A program made the translations under genes and the position numbers. This document shows positions 12,827-20,151 of a stretch of 20,933 nucleotides of DNA, one piece after another. The notes under the pieces were generated by a model that worked only from the letters and a program-made list of their open reading frames with translations, was not told the DNA's origin and searched no databases. Location of the stretch: positions 1-20,933 of the IMG/VR virus record IMGVR_UViG_3300045999_008849; one strand, written 5' to 3'. Source of the DNA: a virus. Position 1 is the first letter of the stretch; each line of letters opens with the position of its first letter.

Positions 12827-13864
12827 TTACTCTACTTCGCAAGCTTGCTGATATAAATCTTGAAAAATTTCTTTAATAATTGTTTTATCAAATTCAAATT
12901 CAGATTCATCAATGTAACGATTAAGAATTGAAATTGTACTTTCTTCTTCTTCAATTTGAAAATTTTCATTTTCTTGTATGTCGAAGTTTTCTACAATCTT
13001 AAGTTCTTGAATTTTTGCAGAATAAAGTTTGTCAATAAATTTTTCAAAATCTTTTGGTTTTGATTTTTTACGAACAATCACTTTGACAATTTTGTCTTCA
13101 TACTCGGTGGCATCAAATAATTGATAAGGAGTATCTTCATAATAAATGTTATAAAATAATTTATAAGGATTATTAATTGGAGTATGAGTAAGGGTTTCCG
13201 TATCGAAGATATGAAATCCACGAGTATCATTTACATCCGTCCAATACATTTCATAAGGATTACCGAGATAGAAGATACTTCCATTATCAGAACGAGTGTG
13301 GTAATGACCAGAAAATACCTTTTTGAACTTTGAAAAAATAGTCGAGTCCAGTCCATGATCCTCCATAACAAGATTGCGATTTACCCGAAAACCCTGAAAT
13401 TCAAGGTGCCCCATAGCAATTTTTGCTTTTGTTTTTTCAATATGTTTTAAGGTTTCATCATAGTTCTCACTACAAATCCAAGGAACCATCATAATGTCCA
13501 GTCCACCAACTTTAATGGTTTGTGGAGAACTATAAGTTTGAATATTTGGATAGGTCTGAAGAAGCAAACTTGGAGAATTGACGCTATTGGTATTCTTATA
13601 GTAACAATCATGATTGCCAATAATCATATGAACCTCATAATTCCGCAGAGGTTCAAATACAACTCTCTTTGCCCATTCAAGACTTTGATAATCAATTGAC
13701 TTACGACTATCAAATGCATCACCCATATGAATAACTGATTCTACTCCATGCTCCTCAAGTGCAGGGAAAAAGACATTCTCATAGAAGAGTTCAAAATAAT
13801 CGTGGAGGTATTTTGAACCCTTTCGGGCACCATAATGAGTATCAGTAATAATAGCAACCTTCAT
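12827..13864 (-). CDS. 47: Recombination endonuclease subunit gp47 (Mre11/SbcD-like)
   Basis: A 345-residue metallophosphoesterase nuclease, partner of gp46. Metal-binding motifs of the Mre11 family are in order: DTHYG at 8-12 (D-x-H), GDAFD at 48-52, GNHD at 83-86, GHLEFQG in the middle and SGHYH about residue 205. These cover the two-metal active site. The C-terminal 120 residues are the variable capping and gp46-binding part, ending in an acidic stretch (QIEEEESTIS). Length agrees with T4 gp47 (339). Its start overlaps the end of gene 55 by four bases (ATGA); its stop is followed directly by the DUF3110 start. The complex resects ends and supports origin-independent replication in T4. Confidence 0.97.
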   Translation of the reverse strand: MKVAIITDTHYGARKGSKYLHDYFELFYENVFFPALEEHGVESVIHMGDAFDSRKSIDYQSLEWAKRVVFEPLRNYEVHMIIGNHDCYYKNTNSVNSPSLLLQTYPNIQTYSSPQTIKVGGLDIMMVPWICSENYDETLKHIEKTKAKIAMGHLEFQGFRVNRNLVMEDHGLDSTIFSKFKKVFSGHYHTRSDNGSIFYLGNPYEMYWTDVNDTRGFHIFDTETLTHTPINNPYKLFYNIYYEDTPYQLFDATEYEDKIVKVIVRKKSKPKDFEKFIDKLYSAKIQELKIVENFDIQENENFQIEEEESTISILNRYIDESEFEFDKTIIKEIFQDLYQQACEVE

Positions 13865-14334
13865 CGGGTTTTGTATTGGATGTTATCTTTGATAGTATTA
13901 TAGTCGCTACTAGCTCCAAAAAGCAAGCCCTCATCTACCATCATCACTTCATCAAATCCACTTCTTTCAATAATTTTAGATTTTATTTCTAACTGTTTCT
14001 TTTCTTTTTGAATTCTTCTCAAAAAAGCATAATGAATAATTTGAGTGAAATAAGCAAAAGGATTACTACTTTTGTTAGGATCAAAATTATGAATATATTG
14101 AATACAATTTTCTACACCATCAGAAATCATATCCTCACGAAACATGTAATTTACAAAGTTCGGTTTATATGATAAGTGAGTTGCAATTTTTAAAAAGCAG
14201 TCGCCAAGATAATTTGATATTTGAGGTTTTGCCAACCCATTCTCTTTGGATTTGAGATACTTTGATCGGTAAACAATAATTTCTTCTAGCAGCTCCTTAT
14301 TATTTACATAGTGCTCTGATTTCTTTTTAGGCAT
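13861..14334 (-). CDS. 55: Late-transcription sigma factor gp55
   Basis: A 157-residue divergent sigma factor that binds host RNA polymerase core and recognises late promoters of the TATAAATA type. The HYVNNKELLEEIIVYRSKYL stretch (8-27) copies the T4 NYVNNKELLQAIIDWK start. The sigma region 2 core is DMISDGVENCIQYIHNFDPNKSSNPFAYFTQI (about 69-100), followed by AFLRRIQKEKKQ; T4 has EMIADGIEASIKGLHNFD and NPHAYITQA. The protein is about 28 residues shorter than T4 gp55 and lacks an obvious copy of the C-terminal clamp-binding LDFLYE motif; it ends YNTIKDNIQYKTR. A strong promoter lies just upstream. Gene 47 overlaps its stop by four bases. Confidence 0.96.
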   Translation of the reverse strand: MPKKKSEHYVNNKELLEEIIVYRSKYLKSKENGLAKPQISNYLGDCFLKIATHLSYKPNFVNYMFREDMISDGVENCIQYIHNFDPNKSSNPFAYFTQIIHYAFLRRIQKEKKQLEIKSKIIERSGFDEVMMVDEGLLFGASSDYNTIKDNIQYKTR

Positions 14335-14368
14335 AACATTTGTTTTTAATTTTAAAATATTAATTATT

Positions 14369-14408
14369 ATTATACCATTATTATACCATTATTATGGACT
14401 ATTGACAA
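14369..14408 (-). promoter_or_regulatory. Strong sigma70-type promoter with repeated -10 boxes, driving gene 55
   Basis: On the minus strand TTGTCA (14408-14403, 5/6 to consensus) is followed by exactly 17 bases and a perfect TATAAT (14385-14380) with an extended -10 TGG. A second TGGTATAAT begins 11 bases further (TATAAT at 14374-14369), because the unit TATAATAATGG is repeated with an 11-bp period. The gene 55 ATG lies 35 bases after the second box. Confidence 0.8.
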
Positions 14409-14456
14409 ACCTCCAAAAAGTAAGTAGAATGCCTTTGTTAGGTTTGAAGATGAGAT

Positions 14457-14876
14457 CTAGCCTTCTTTATGATCTTTATTATTCTTGAATATACTTTCTA
14501 GTTTTTTACGGGCTTCTTCTACTGAAGACAGATATCCCATTCTATCCGATATCTTAACTTTTCCACTAGGGCTAGTAGTTAGTACTTCATCATCATCACT
14601 TTCAATATAATTATTATAACAATCTATTATAAGTTCATTATTAACTTCTGTCATAGTAATAATTTTATCCAATCTAATAATAAAGAAATCATCAGATGGA
14701 ATTTCCATCCAAGGTTTTATCTTTATCATTTGACCATTCTGATTTGTAATAACTTTAATTACAACTGGGTTTTGCAGCACTATGATTGGATCTCCATCAT
14801 TTTCATCAATTGAAACCAATGAAAATATTTCTTCTCCACTAACTAATTTAATGCTGCTATAAAATTCTTCTCCCAT
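14457..14876 (-). CDS. Small beta-rich protein, possible Sm-like fold, downstream of uvsW
   Basis: A 139-residue protein without known function. The first 90 residues look like a small beta barrel: YSSIKLVSGEEIFSLVSIDE, then PIIVLQNPVVIKVI, MIKIKPWMEIP, FFIIRLDKIITMTEV. The SGEE - QNPVV - KPW pattern (13-16, 35-39, 54-56) repeats the SGED - RNPIV - APW pattern of the 95-residue protein near gene 44. A linker with Asp and Ser follows (SDDDEVLTTSPSGKVK) and the C-terminus is a charged helix (VEEARKKLESIFKNNKDHKEG). Its ATG overlaps the uvsW stop by one base (TAATG). The 122 bases after its stop hold the gene 55 promoter. An RNA- or nucleic-acid-binding role is a guess from the fold pattern. Confidence 0.75.
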   Translation of the reverse strand: MGEEFYSSIKLVSGEEIFSLVSIDENDGDPIIVLQNPVVIKVITNQNGQMIKIKPWMEIPSDDFFIIRLDKIITMTEVNNELIIDCYNNYIESDDDEVLTTSPSGKVKISDRMGYLSSVEEARKKLESIFKNNKDHKEG

Positions 14877-16339
14877 TAGCTTTTAATTGGTATGTTTACA
14901 ATATCGTAATTGAAGTTTTCTTCATTATAAACTTTAATTCTTTCTATTAAGTGATTAAGTGTATAATTTTTTCTTGATTTATAACTGATATCATCGGCAA
15001 TATCATACAAAGTTGCTTTTGTTTTGTTATCGCTCTTTCTCAATACTCTTCCAATTGATTGGAGATTGCGGATTCTAGACTTCGAAGGTGAAGCAAAAAT
15101 AACATTATGTAAATTCTTAATGTTAATTCCAGTACTAAACGTACCATAGGACGCCACAATAATTGCATTATTTTCCTTTTCAGTAATTTCTCTGACCTTT
15201 TCTCGGTCTTCCGTATCTACACCACCATGAACAAAAAATACATGGCGATTGTCCGATATGCTATTATTTATGAGATCGTATAATGGTTGTCCGTGACCTT
15301 CTACTCTTGAAAAAAGAATTAAAGTATTACCTTTAAGATCAAGAGCAAGATTGCGAATAAACTTATTTCTACGCTCATGATTAATAATATACTGAACTTC
15401 TTCCTCAAAAGTTTCAAATTTATTTGGTGGGTGTTTCAATAGAAGAATATTAATATCCAGTTTGGCAACATGACCCTTCTGCATTAATTCATCTGTACGA
15501 ATAATCTTGTAAGAAGGACCAAATAAACCCTCTAAAACCCACTTATGGGTTTGTGAACCATCTAAAGTTCCCGTAAAACCATAACGATATTTTGCATCAG
15601 AAAGTTTTGTCATTATAGATACTAATGACTTTGATTTAAACTGGTGTGCTTCATCTCCTACTACCACATTAAATCTTGAAAAATATTGTCGGGGAAGTTT
15701 GTAGATAGACTGCCAGGTCGTAATGATTACCTGTGAGTCTGTTTCTCTTTCCTTTCCCGCATATATCTTGTGGCAGTATGAACCCACATCCCATCCATAA
15801 TCTGCAAAATCTTTATACATCTGCTCTACAAGGGATGTCGTTGGAACGACTATCAGAGTATTTTGTCCTTTCTCAACGTAATATCTCACAATTGAATATA
15901 TCATCAACGACTTTCCAGAAGCAGTTGGTGATATCAGCAACTTTCTATTATGTCGTAAAGCGTCGTATACTCCCTCAACTTGGTACTCGCGGGGAGAGTA
16001 CTTGCAAATAGAGTTCATATAATCTTTTACACCTTCCTTTGAAATCATTTCGTTGACTTCAAATGGAAGACCATAGAATTTATTATTTGCAAACTCATAA
16101 GTATAATTGTGATTTTCGCAAAATCTTATAAGTTTATCTAATAATCCAACGTATATTTCTCCAGTTTGGGTATTAAATAGACGTATTTTTCCATCCCAGT
16201 ATTTGTTGCGAAACTGGGGCATAAACTTCGCACCTGGTACATCAAAAGTAAATTGATCTGCCAGTTCATAATAAACATGAGGTTCTGCCTTTACTTGTAG
16301 GTAAACCTCATTCTTTTTGGAAATTATCAAATGAGTCAT
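14876..16339 (-). CDS. uvsW: RNA-DNA and DNA helicase UvsW
   Basis: A 487-residue SF2 helicase that in T4 removes R-loops, regresses forks and moves branches, shutting down origin replication late in infection. The first 100 residues match the T4 UvsW N-terminal domain (FTFDVPGAKFMPQFRNKYWD, where T4 has FSFEADGYRFNPRFRYGNWDG). Then come the Q-like PREYQ, Walker A SPTASGKS (137-144), VVPTTSLVEQM (motif Ia), DEAH box (229-232), motif III GFTGTLDG, FSRVEGHG (motif IV), and motif VI QSIGRVLRKS. Start ATG at 16339 lies directly after a 10-bp hairpin that overlaps a late-promoter-like sequence, a layout known for late-expressed T4 genes. The stop overlaps the next gene by one base. Confidence 0.95.
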   Translation of the reverse strand: MTHLIISKKNEVYLQVKAEPHVYYELADQFTFDVPGAKFMPQFRNKYWDGKIRLFNTQTGEIYVGLLDKLIRFCENHNYTYEFANNKFYGLPFEVNEMISKEGVKDYMNSICKYSPREYQVEGVYDALRHNRKLLISPTASGKSLMIYSIVRYYVEKGQNTLIVVPTTSLVEQMYKDFADYGWDVGSYCHKIYAGKERETDSQVIITTWQSIYKLPRQYFSRFNVVVGDEAHQFKSKSLVSIMTKLSDAKYRYGFTGTLDGSQTHKWVLEGLFGPSYKIIRTDELMQKGHVAKLDINILLLKHPPNKFETFEEEVQYIINHERRNKFIRNLALDLKGNTLILFSRVEGHGQPLYDLINNSISDNRHVFFVHGGVDTEDREKVREITEKENNAIIVASYGTFSTGINIKNLHNVIFASPSKSRIRNLQSIGRVLRKSDNKTKATLYDIADDISYKSRKNYTLNHLIERIKVYNEENFNYDIVNIPIKS

Positions 16340-16365
16340 ATACTCATAATATTACTTATGAGTAT
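16340..16365 (-). promoter_or_regulatory. Hairpin directly before the uvsW start codon
   Basis: A perfect 10-bp inverted repeat ATACTCATAA/TTATGAGTAT with a 6-base loop ends at the base before the uvsW ATG. In a transcript coming from upstream it would hide the ribosome site; a transcript from the late promoter at 16363-16370 would lack most of the 5' arm. Confidence 0.65.
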
Positions 16366-16370
16366 TTATT
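16363..16370 (-). promoter_or_regulatory. Late-promoter-like AATAAATA for uvsW
   Basis: AATAAATA differs from TATAAATA at the first base and lies 23 bases before the uvsW ATG. The expected start site, about six bases downstream, falls inside the 5' arm of the hairpin. Confidence 0.5.
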
Positions 16371-16373
16371 TGC

Positions 16374-16805
16374 TCAATTAAACCCTGCTTGGAAACGATG
16401 CCACTCAATAGCATTTTTGATCTGGAAAGTTCTATTTGAGATGGTTTTAATAATCTCTTCAAGAAATTTGAGCATAATATCATAGTATCTAATTTTAAGA
16501 TCTATTTTATTCAGTCTCTCATCGGCATCCATATGCCTCTGTAATGCTTCTTTTTCTCTAACCTTATACGGAAACGGTTCTTCTACATAAACCTCTACTG
16601 GTGCCTTTCCTGTGTAGTAGTTATAGCGTTCTAATTTAACTTTATTGTATGTTTCTCTTGCCTTTTCTCTCAAAAGAGTTACTGTATTGTAAACTGTATA
16701 ATATTTTGAATGTAACTGGGGTATTTTTAAAGACTCATCATGTAAATTATCAGGATCAATTACAGAATCTTTTTCCCACATTTCCTGAATTTGTTCAAGG
16801 TTCAT
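16374..16805 (-). CDS. uvsY: Recombination mediator UvsY
   Basis: A 143-residue protein that loads the UvsX recombinase onto gp32-covered single-stranded DNA. It matches T4 UvsY (137 residues) along its length: MNLEQIQEMWEKDSVIDPDN at the start (T4 MRLEDLQEELKKDVFIDSTK), LHSKYYTVYNTVTLLREKAR, the ERYNYYTGKAP segment (T4 LDYYSGRGD), a LNKIDLKIRYYDIMLKFLEEIIKTI helix and the end RTFQIKNAIEWHRFQAGF (T4 RGFAIKHIQDMRAFEAGK). The helical, charged character fits the hexamer. The ATG overlaps the stop of the upstream tail gene (ATGA). Order uvsY-uvsW is as in T4. Confidence 0.95.
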   Translation of the reverse strand: MNLEQIQEMWEKDSVIDPDNLHDESLKIPQLHSKYYTVYNTVTLLREKARETYNKVKLERYNYYTGKAPVEVYVEEPFPYKVREKEALQRHMDADERLNKIDLKIRYYDIMLKFLEEIIKTISNRTFQIKNAIEWHRFQAGFN

Positions 16806-17350
16806 AATAGTTTATTATTTTTGTCAAATATATTGTACATAGTATACTTGAAAGTTGCTTCTGCTGTAAAGTAATTAATATCAGTATCAGTTGCTTCAAA
16901 TTCTAATGAAGTTAATGAAACTGGGTATAACCCTCTAAAAACAACATTTGCAGTTGTTCTATAATTGCTATTTAATATTTGTAAAGTACCATTACTAAAT
17001 TGTAATTTTGGATCTTCTGTCCCGTTTTCATCGGTAATTAATTTTTTAAATTGCTCATGAGATTCTGGAAATCCTAATGCGGTTATCCAATTGTGTATTG
17101 CCATATAATTTGACATATCTTCATCCACAAGAAATCTCAAATAAAAATCTCCATACACAACTTGATCACCTGGAATATCAATCGCTTTAAAATAATTGCT
17201 TTGAACTGCCGTGTTTAAAGTAATATCTGGAATTCTACAACCATTAGAAAAGAAAGAAACTTTAGGATATTTTTGTAGAGTAAATTTAAATCCTACTGGA
17301 GATAAAAAGTTTCTATTCTGTATTTGATTACTAAAAACAGTATTCGCCAT
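16802..17350 (-). CDS. 3: Tail-tube-fold virion protein, probably gp3-like tail completion protein
   Basis: A 182-residue structural protein. MANTVFSNQIQNRNFLSPVG is followed by GFKFTLQKYPKVSFFSNGCRIPDI and then a section typical of T4-type tail tube relatives: DIPGDQVVYGDFYLRFLVDE, DMSNYMAIHNWITALGFPES. The C-terminus carries beta strands (NVVFRGLYPVSLTSLEFEA, AEATFKYTMYNIF). In cyanophages, the gene between 23 and uvsY is, as I recall, called gene 3 (tail completion and sheath stabilisation). The visible fold is that of tube proteins gp19/gp54, so a baseplate-tube or tube-cap role is the alternative. A late promoter CTAAATA sits only 10 bases before the ATG at 17350, and the gene 23 terminator just before that. 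Confidence 0.68.
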   Translation of the reverse strand: MANTVFSNQIQNRNFLSPVGFKFTLQKYPKVSFFSNGCRIPDITLNTAVQSNYFKAIDIPGDQVVYGDFYLRFLVDEDMSNYMAIHNWITALGFPESHEQFKKLITDENGTEDPKLQFSNGTLQILNSNYRTTANVVFRGLYPVSLTSLEFEATDTDINYFTAEATFKYTMYNIFDKNNKLL

Positions 17351-17359
17351 TTTTATTTT

Positions 17360-17366
17360 TATTTAG
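17360..17366 (-). promoter_or_regulatory. Late promoter CTAAATA before the gp3-like gene
   Basis: CTAAATA (in TATCTAAATA) is a late-promoter form reported for cyanophages. It follows the terminator T tract directly and lies nine bases before the ATG, so an RNA started here would have almost no leader. Confidence 0.55.
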
Positions 17367-17368
17367 AT

Positions 17369-17394
17369 AAAAAAAGAGGGTCCGAAGACCCTCT
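17369..17394 (-). terminator. Strong terminator after gene 23 with UUCG loop
   Basis: On the minus strand a perfect 8-bp stem AGAGGGTC/GACCCTCT closes a TTCG tetraloop (C-UUCG-G, a very stable type) and is followed by seven T residues. Confidence 0.92.
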
Positions 17395-17413
17395 GAAAGT
17401 ATGTGAATGTGGA

Positions 17414-18859
17414 TCACATAAGATTGAGAACCTGTACTCTTCTGTAATAGCGGTTGCTATTAACATTAAGTTTACCAAGACCCTGGTTTGTTCCTTCAGC
17501 GAATGGGTTAGCAACAAGACCGTAACGGGTCTTAAAGCCAATCTTGGGCTGGAAGGTGTTCTCACCAACGGCACGAACCATTTGGAGAGGAACATATGGG
17601 CAGTAGAAGAGACCTGCGTCATAAGGTGAAGAACCCTTATAACCAACAACGTAATACTGACCACCAGTGCCAGATCCGTTAGGGTTAGTACCGCCCGAAT
17701 ATGGGTCGATATAAACGCGATACTTACCTTGAAGAACACCAGCAAAGGTATTGCCAGTATCATCAACTTGAAGATTTGCGTTAAGAGCAGGGGTGTAATC
17801 GAGAACGCCTGCCATGGTGAGTGCCGAAGCAACGTCAGCCGAGCAGAGGATCATGTTACCCTTTCCTCTACGGGTTTCTTGAGCGATTGCATTAGCATCA
17901 CGCTCGATTTGGAAGATAAGACCCTTAAACTTCTCAACAGACCAACGACCGTTTGAGTCAACATCAAGGTCAAACTTACCAGCAGTTGCAACGTTGTGTT
18001 GAGCACCAGATTTAGCAACCTTATAGATTGTTCTGATAACTTCGCGGTTGATTTCAGCAAGAATTTCGCTAGAAAGAATATTAGCGAGTTCTGCTTCTGC
18101 GTTTAAACCGTGGATTGCCTTAAGGTCTTGTGCAAGCTCAAGGCTGTATTCTGCTTTCAGAGCACGTGACTTAGCAGTAACAGTGATCTTCTCGATTGAG
18201 AAGCCCATCTGATTGAACTGTGCTCCGTTGGTCTCACCTAGTGATTCAGCATCTTCGGTGTCCATACCACGACCAACTGTATAACCAGCTTGTGTGGTGT
18301 TACTATCTGGACTTAAGAGACCTGGGTTTGATCCTGCTTGTGCTCCAGTTGTACCAAAACCAACTGTTGTACCATCAGAGTTTGCTACGTATGGATTTCC
18401 AACCGCACCAGAAGTACGATCACTACCAACAGCGGAGAAACCTGAATCTGGTTCGTTGAAGAATGCTTCGTCGTTTGTAATGGCAGGACCATTATATCTT
18501 GAACGCATCGCAAAGATGAGTCCAGTAGGACCGTTCATTGGTTGAACGCCAGCGAGGTCATAAGCGACCAAGTTAGGCATCGAACGGCGAATAAGGCTGA
18601 TTAGAACAGGATCGAAACCTGCAACAGGACCCGCTGGAGTTGCATTAGCACTAAAACCAGCGGTTGCACCAGATGAACCAGTGTTCATGGTTGGTGATTC
18701 TGAAAGGAACTCACGCTCTTCGCGGAGAGTTCTTTCTTGGTTTTCTAGCAGGACAGCGGTTACGGCTCTACGATGTGAATCCCTAATTGGATCCATACCT
18801 TGATAGTCTAGAATAGGAGCCCACTTCTCCTGCAATAGTTCGGTGTTGAACCCTTGCAT
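17414..18859 (-). CDS. 23: Major capsid protein gp23
   Basis: A 481-residue HK97-fold capsid protein forming the hexamers of the head. It begins MQGFNTELLQEKWAPILDYQ, a start typical of cyanophage gp23, and continues with an Ala/Gly/Thr/Ser-rich segment. At 52-55 LSE|S fits the gp21 protease rule, so about 54 residues (the acidic delta region) are removed in maturation. Downstream are FDPVLISLIRRSMPNLVAYD and GVQPMNGPTGLIFAMRSRY (typical of gp23), EYSLELAQDLKAIHGLNAEAELANIL, and a C-terminal PKIGFKTRYGLVANPF. It uses more C/G at third positions than the neighbours, which is common for highly expressed capsid genes. A good AGAGG ribosome site stands 8 bases before the ATG. A strong terminator follows. 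Confidence 0.97.
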   Translation of the reverse strand: MQGFNTELLQEKWAPILDYQGMDPIRDSHRRAVTAVLLENQERTLREEREFLSESPTMNTGSSGATAGFSANATPAGPVAGFDPVLISLIRRSMPNLVAYDLAGVQPMNGPTGLIFAMRSRYNGPAITNDEAFFNEPDSGFSAVGSDRTSGAVGNPYVANSDGTTVGFGTTGAQAGSNPGLLSPDSNTTQAGYTVGRGMDTEDAESLGETNGAQFNQMGFSIEKITVTAKSRALKAEYSLELAQDLKAIHGLNAEAELANILSSEILAEINREVIRTIYKVAKSGAQHNVATAGKFDLDVDSNGRWSVEKFKGLIFQIERDANAIAQETRRGKGNMILCSADVASALTMAGVLDYTPALNANLQVDDTGNTFAGVLQGKYRVYIDPYSGGTNPNGSGTGGQYYVVGYKGSSPYDAGLFYCPYVPLQMVRAVGENTFQPKIGFKTRYGLVANPFAEGTNQGLGKLNVNSNRYYRRVQVLNLM

Positions 18860-18910
18860 TGTTTTTACCTCTTTTTAAAATTGTTAGTTTGAATTTTTAT
18901 AATTTAGAAA

Positions 18911-20110
18911 TCACTTTTTGGAAACTCTGCCAAGAGTCTGAAGATATGCTTCCATAATTCCACCTACTTGAGGTTGGATATTTTGGACATCTGTGCTTTC
19001 AGACAAGTTCTCAGAGTCATCTCTTTGAGCACTAGACACTCTTGAAGAGAAATAAGATTCTCTTAAAGTAACTAGTTTCTCACGATAGTTTTCTTCACTT
19101 TCAAACTCAACATTTTCAGCAAGAGAAGCGAGTTTATCCTTCTGAGAAAGTGCGAGACCCTCAGATACTTCTGCAAAAATTACATCTGCAACTGACTCTG
19201 CTAATCTTTTCTTTAGAGCAACGTTTCTATCGATTTGCTCGTTGAGTTTTGTTTCCATTTCATCAAGTTTATCTACCATACTCTCGATTACATCATATCT
19301 ATCTTCAGGGATTGTTACATAATGATCTTCAAAAAGACCCTTCATTCCTTGGAGGAATGATTCGGTCATTTCAGTCTTAAGACCGTGCTCAACTGCAAGT
19401 GCATTCTCTTGAATCCACTCGTCAGCAACATACTCAAGGTATGCATCAACACGATCAGTAAGTTCTTCTTTGATTAATTGAACTTCTTCAATTAATGCAT
19501 CTTCATATGAAGCATGTAATTCTTCTTTAATTTCTAAAACTTTTGATCTAATCGCAGCTTCAAAAATAACACGTGCTTTTTCTTGAAACTCTTCGGAAAG
19601 GTCTTCACCTTCTAGAAGAGCTCTGACATCTTCTTCGATGTCAATTTCTTCTTCCTCTTCTACATCTTCACCTTCTTCTTCAACTTCTTCTTTCACTTCA
19701 TCTTCATCTTCATCTTCATCTTCTTTCTTTGCCTTTTTCTTGGAAGATGTATTTTCATCTTCCTCTTCATCTTCTTCAGATTCTGCTTCGGAGATTAACT
19801 CCTCATCTTCAGTTTCTGTTTCTTCACCATAGCTGGCTTTTTTGCCAACAATTGCCGCTGGCATAGGATCAGCACCCTTTGCACCTTTATTAACGACATT
19901 TTTTACTTGAGCTAAAGGAGATGCGGCATCTTTTAGCTTTGCTGAATCGTCGTCTGAACGATAATTTTCTGGAGTAGGACCACCTAAATCTTCCCAACTA
20001 CCTGTTTGACCATCGGGAATACCCTTGGTTAACTTAGGCATTGGTTCAGCAGGTTTTGCTCCTTTGGTTACTACGTTTTCCATTTCTTGTAAATTTCTAC
20101 CAACGGACAT
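18911..20110 (-). CDS. 22: Prohead core (scaffold) protein gp22
   Basis: A 399-residue scaffold that fills the prohead and is then cut to small peptides. The N-terminal third is disordered and contains two copies of a 15-residue repeat (ENVVTKGAKPAEPMP at 11-25 and KNVVNKGAKGADPMP at 70-84). An extremely acidic Glu/Asp/Lys tract follows (about 96-165). The rest is helical, typical of gp22. Several sites fit gp21 cleavage: LISEAE, LLEGED, VIFEAA and GIMEAY (L/I-x-E|A/G), consistent with its degradation in T4. The C-terminus AYLQTLGRVSKK resembles the T4 gp22 end. Late-promoter-like repeats lie upstream (20137-20147); 42 bases separate it from gene 21. No Shine-Dalgarno site is visible before ATG 20110. 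Confidence 0.93.
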   Translation of the reverse strand: MSVGRNLQEMENVVTKGAKPAEPMPKLTKGIPDGQTGSWEDLGGPTPENYRSDDDSAKLKDAASPLAQVKNVVNKGAKGADPMPAAIVGKKASYGEETETEDEELISEAESEEDEEEDENTSSKKKAKKEDEDEDEDEVKEEVEEEGEDVEEEEEIDIEEDVRALLEGEDLSEEFQEKARVIFEAAIRSKVLEIKEELHASYEDALIEEVQLIKEELTDRVDAYLEYVADEWIQENALAVEHGLKTEMTESFLQGMKGLFEDHYVTIPEDRYDVIESMVDKLDEMETKLNEQIDRNVALKKRLAESVADVIFAEVSEGLALSQKDKLASLAENVEFESEENYREKLVTLRESYFSSRVSSAQRDDSENLSESTDVQNIQPQVGGIMEAYLQTLGRVSKK

Positions 20111-20136
20111 TTGTTTAGATTTCTGTATATAATCTA

Positions 20137-20147
20137 TATTTATTTAT
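20137..20147 (-). promoter_or_regulatory. Overlapping late promoters before gene 22
   Basis: The minus strand reads AATAAATAAATATAG, holding two overlapping ATAAATA motifs shifted by four bases. The leader to the gene 22 ATG would be about 20-25 bases. Confidence 0.65.
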
Positions 20148-20151
20148 TAAT

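Noticed and set aside
14341-14400. AT-rich ATTATT repeats as a replication origin
   Set aside because: The repeats are fully explained by doubled -10 boxes. No other origin features (iterons with spacing, GC skew switch) are visible in this short region.
17359-17832. Minus-strand open frame of 157 codons within gene 23
   Set aside because: It overlaps gene 23 in another frame and runs through the UUCG terminator; its hydrophobic translation has no support.
18899-18910. CTAAATTA just before gene 23, late-promoter-like
   Set aside because: It departs from CTAAATA/TATAAATA at the last bases, and the same string occurs by chance before gene 44. Gene 23 may be read from the gene 22 promoter.
19638-19832. 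Plus-strand open frame of almost pure serine with repeats
   Set aside because: It is the mirror of the Glu/Asp-rich tract of gene 22 (GAA/GAT codons read as TTC/ATC/TCT on the other strand), with no start signal or neighbour.
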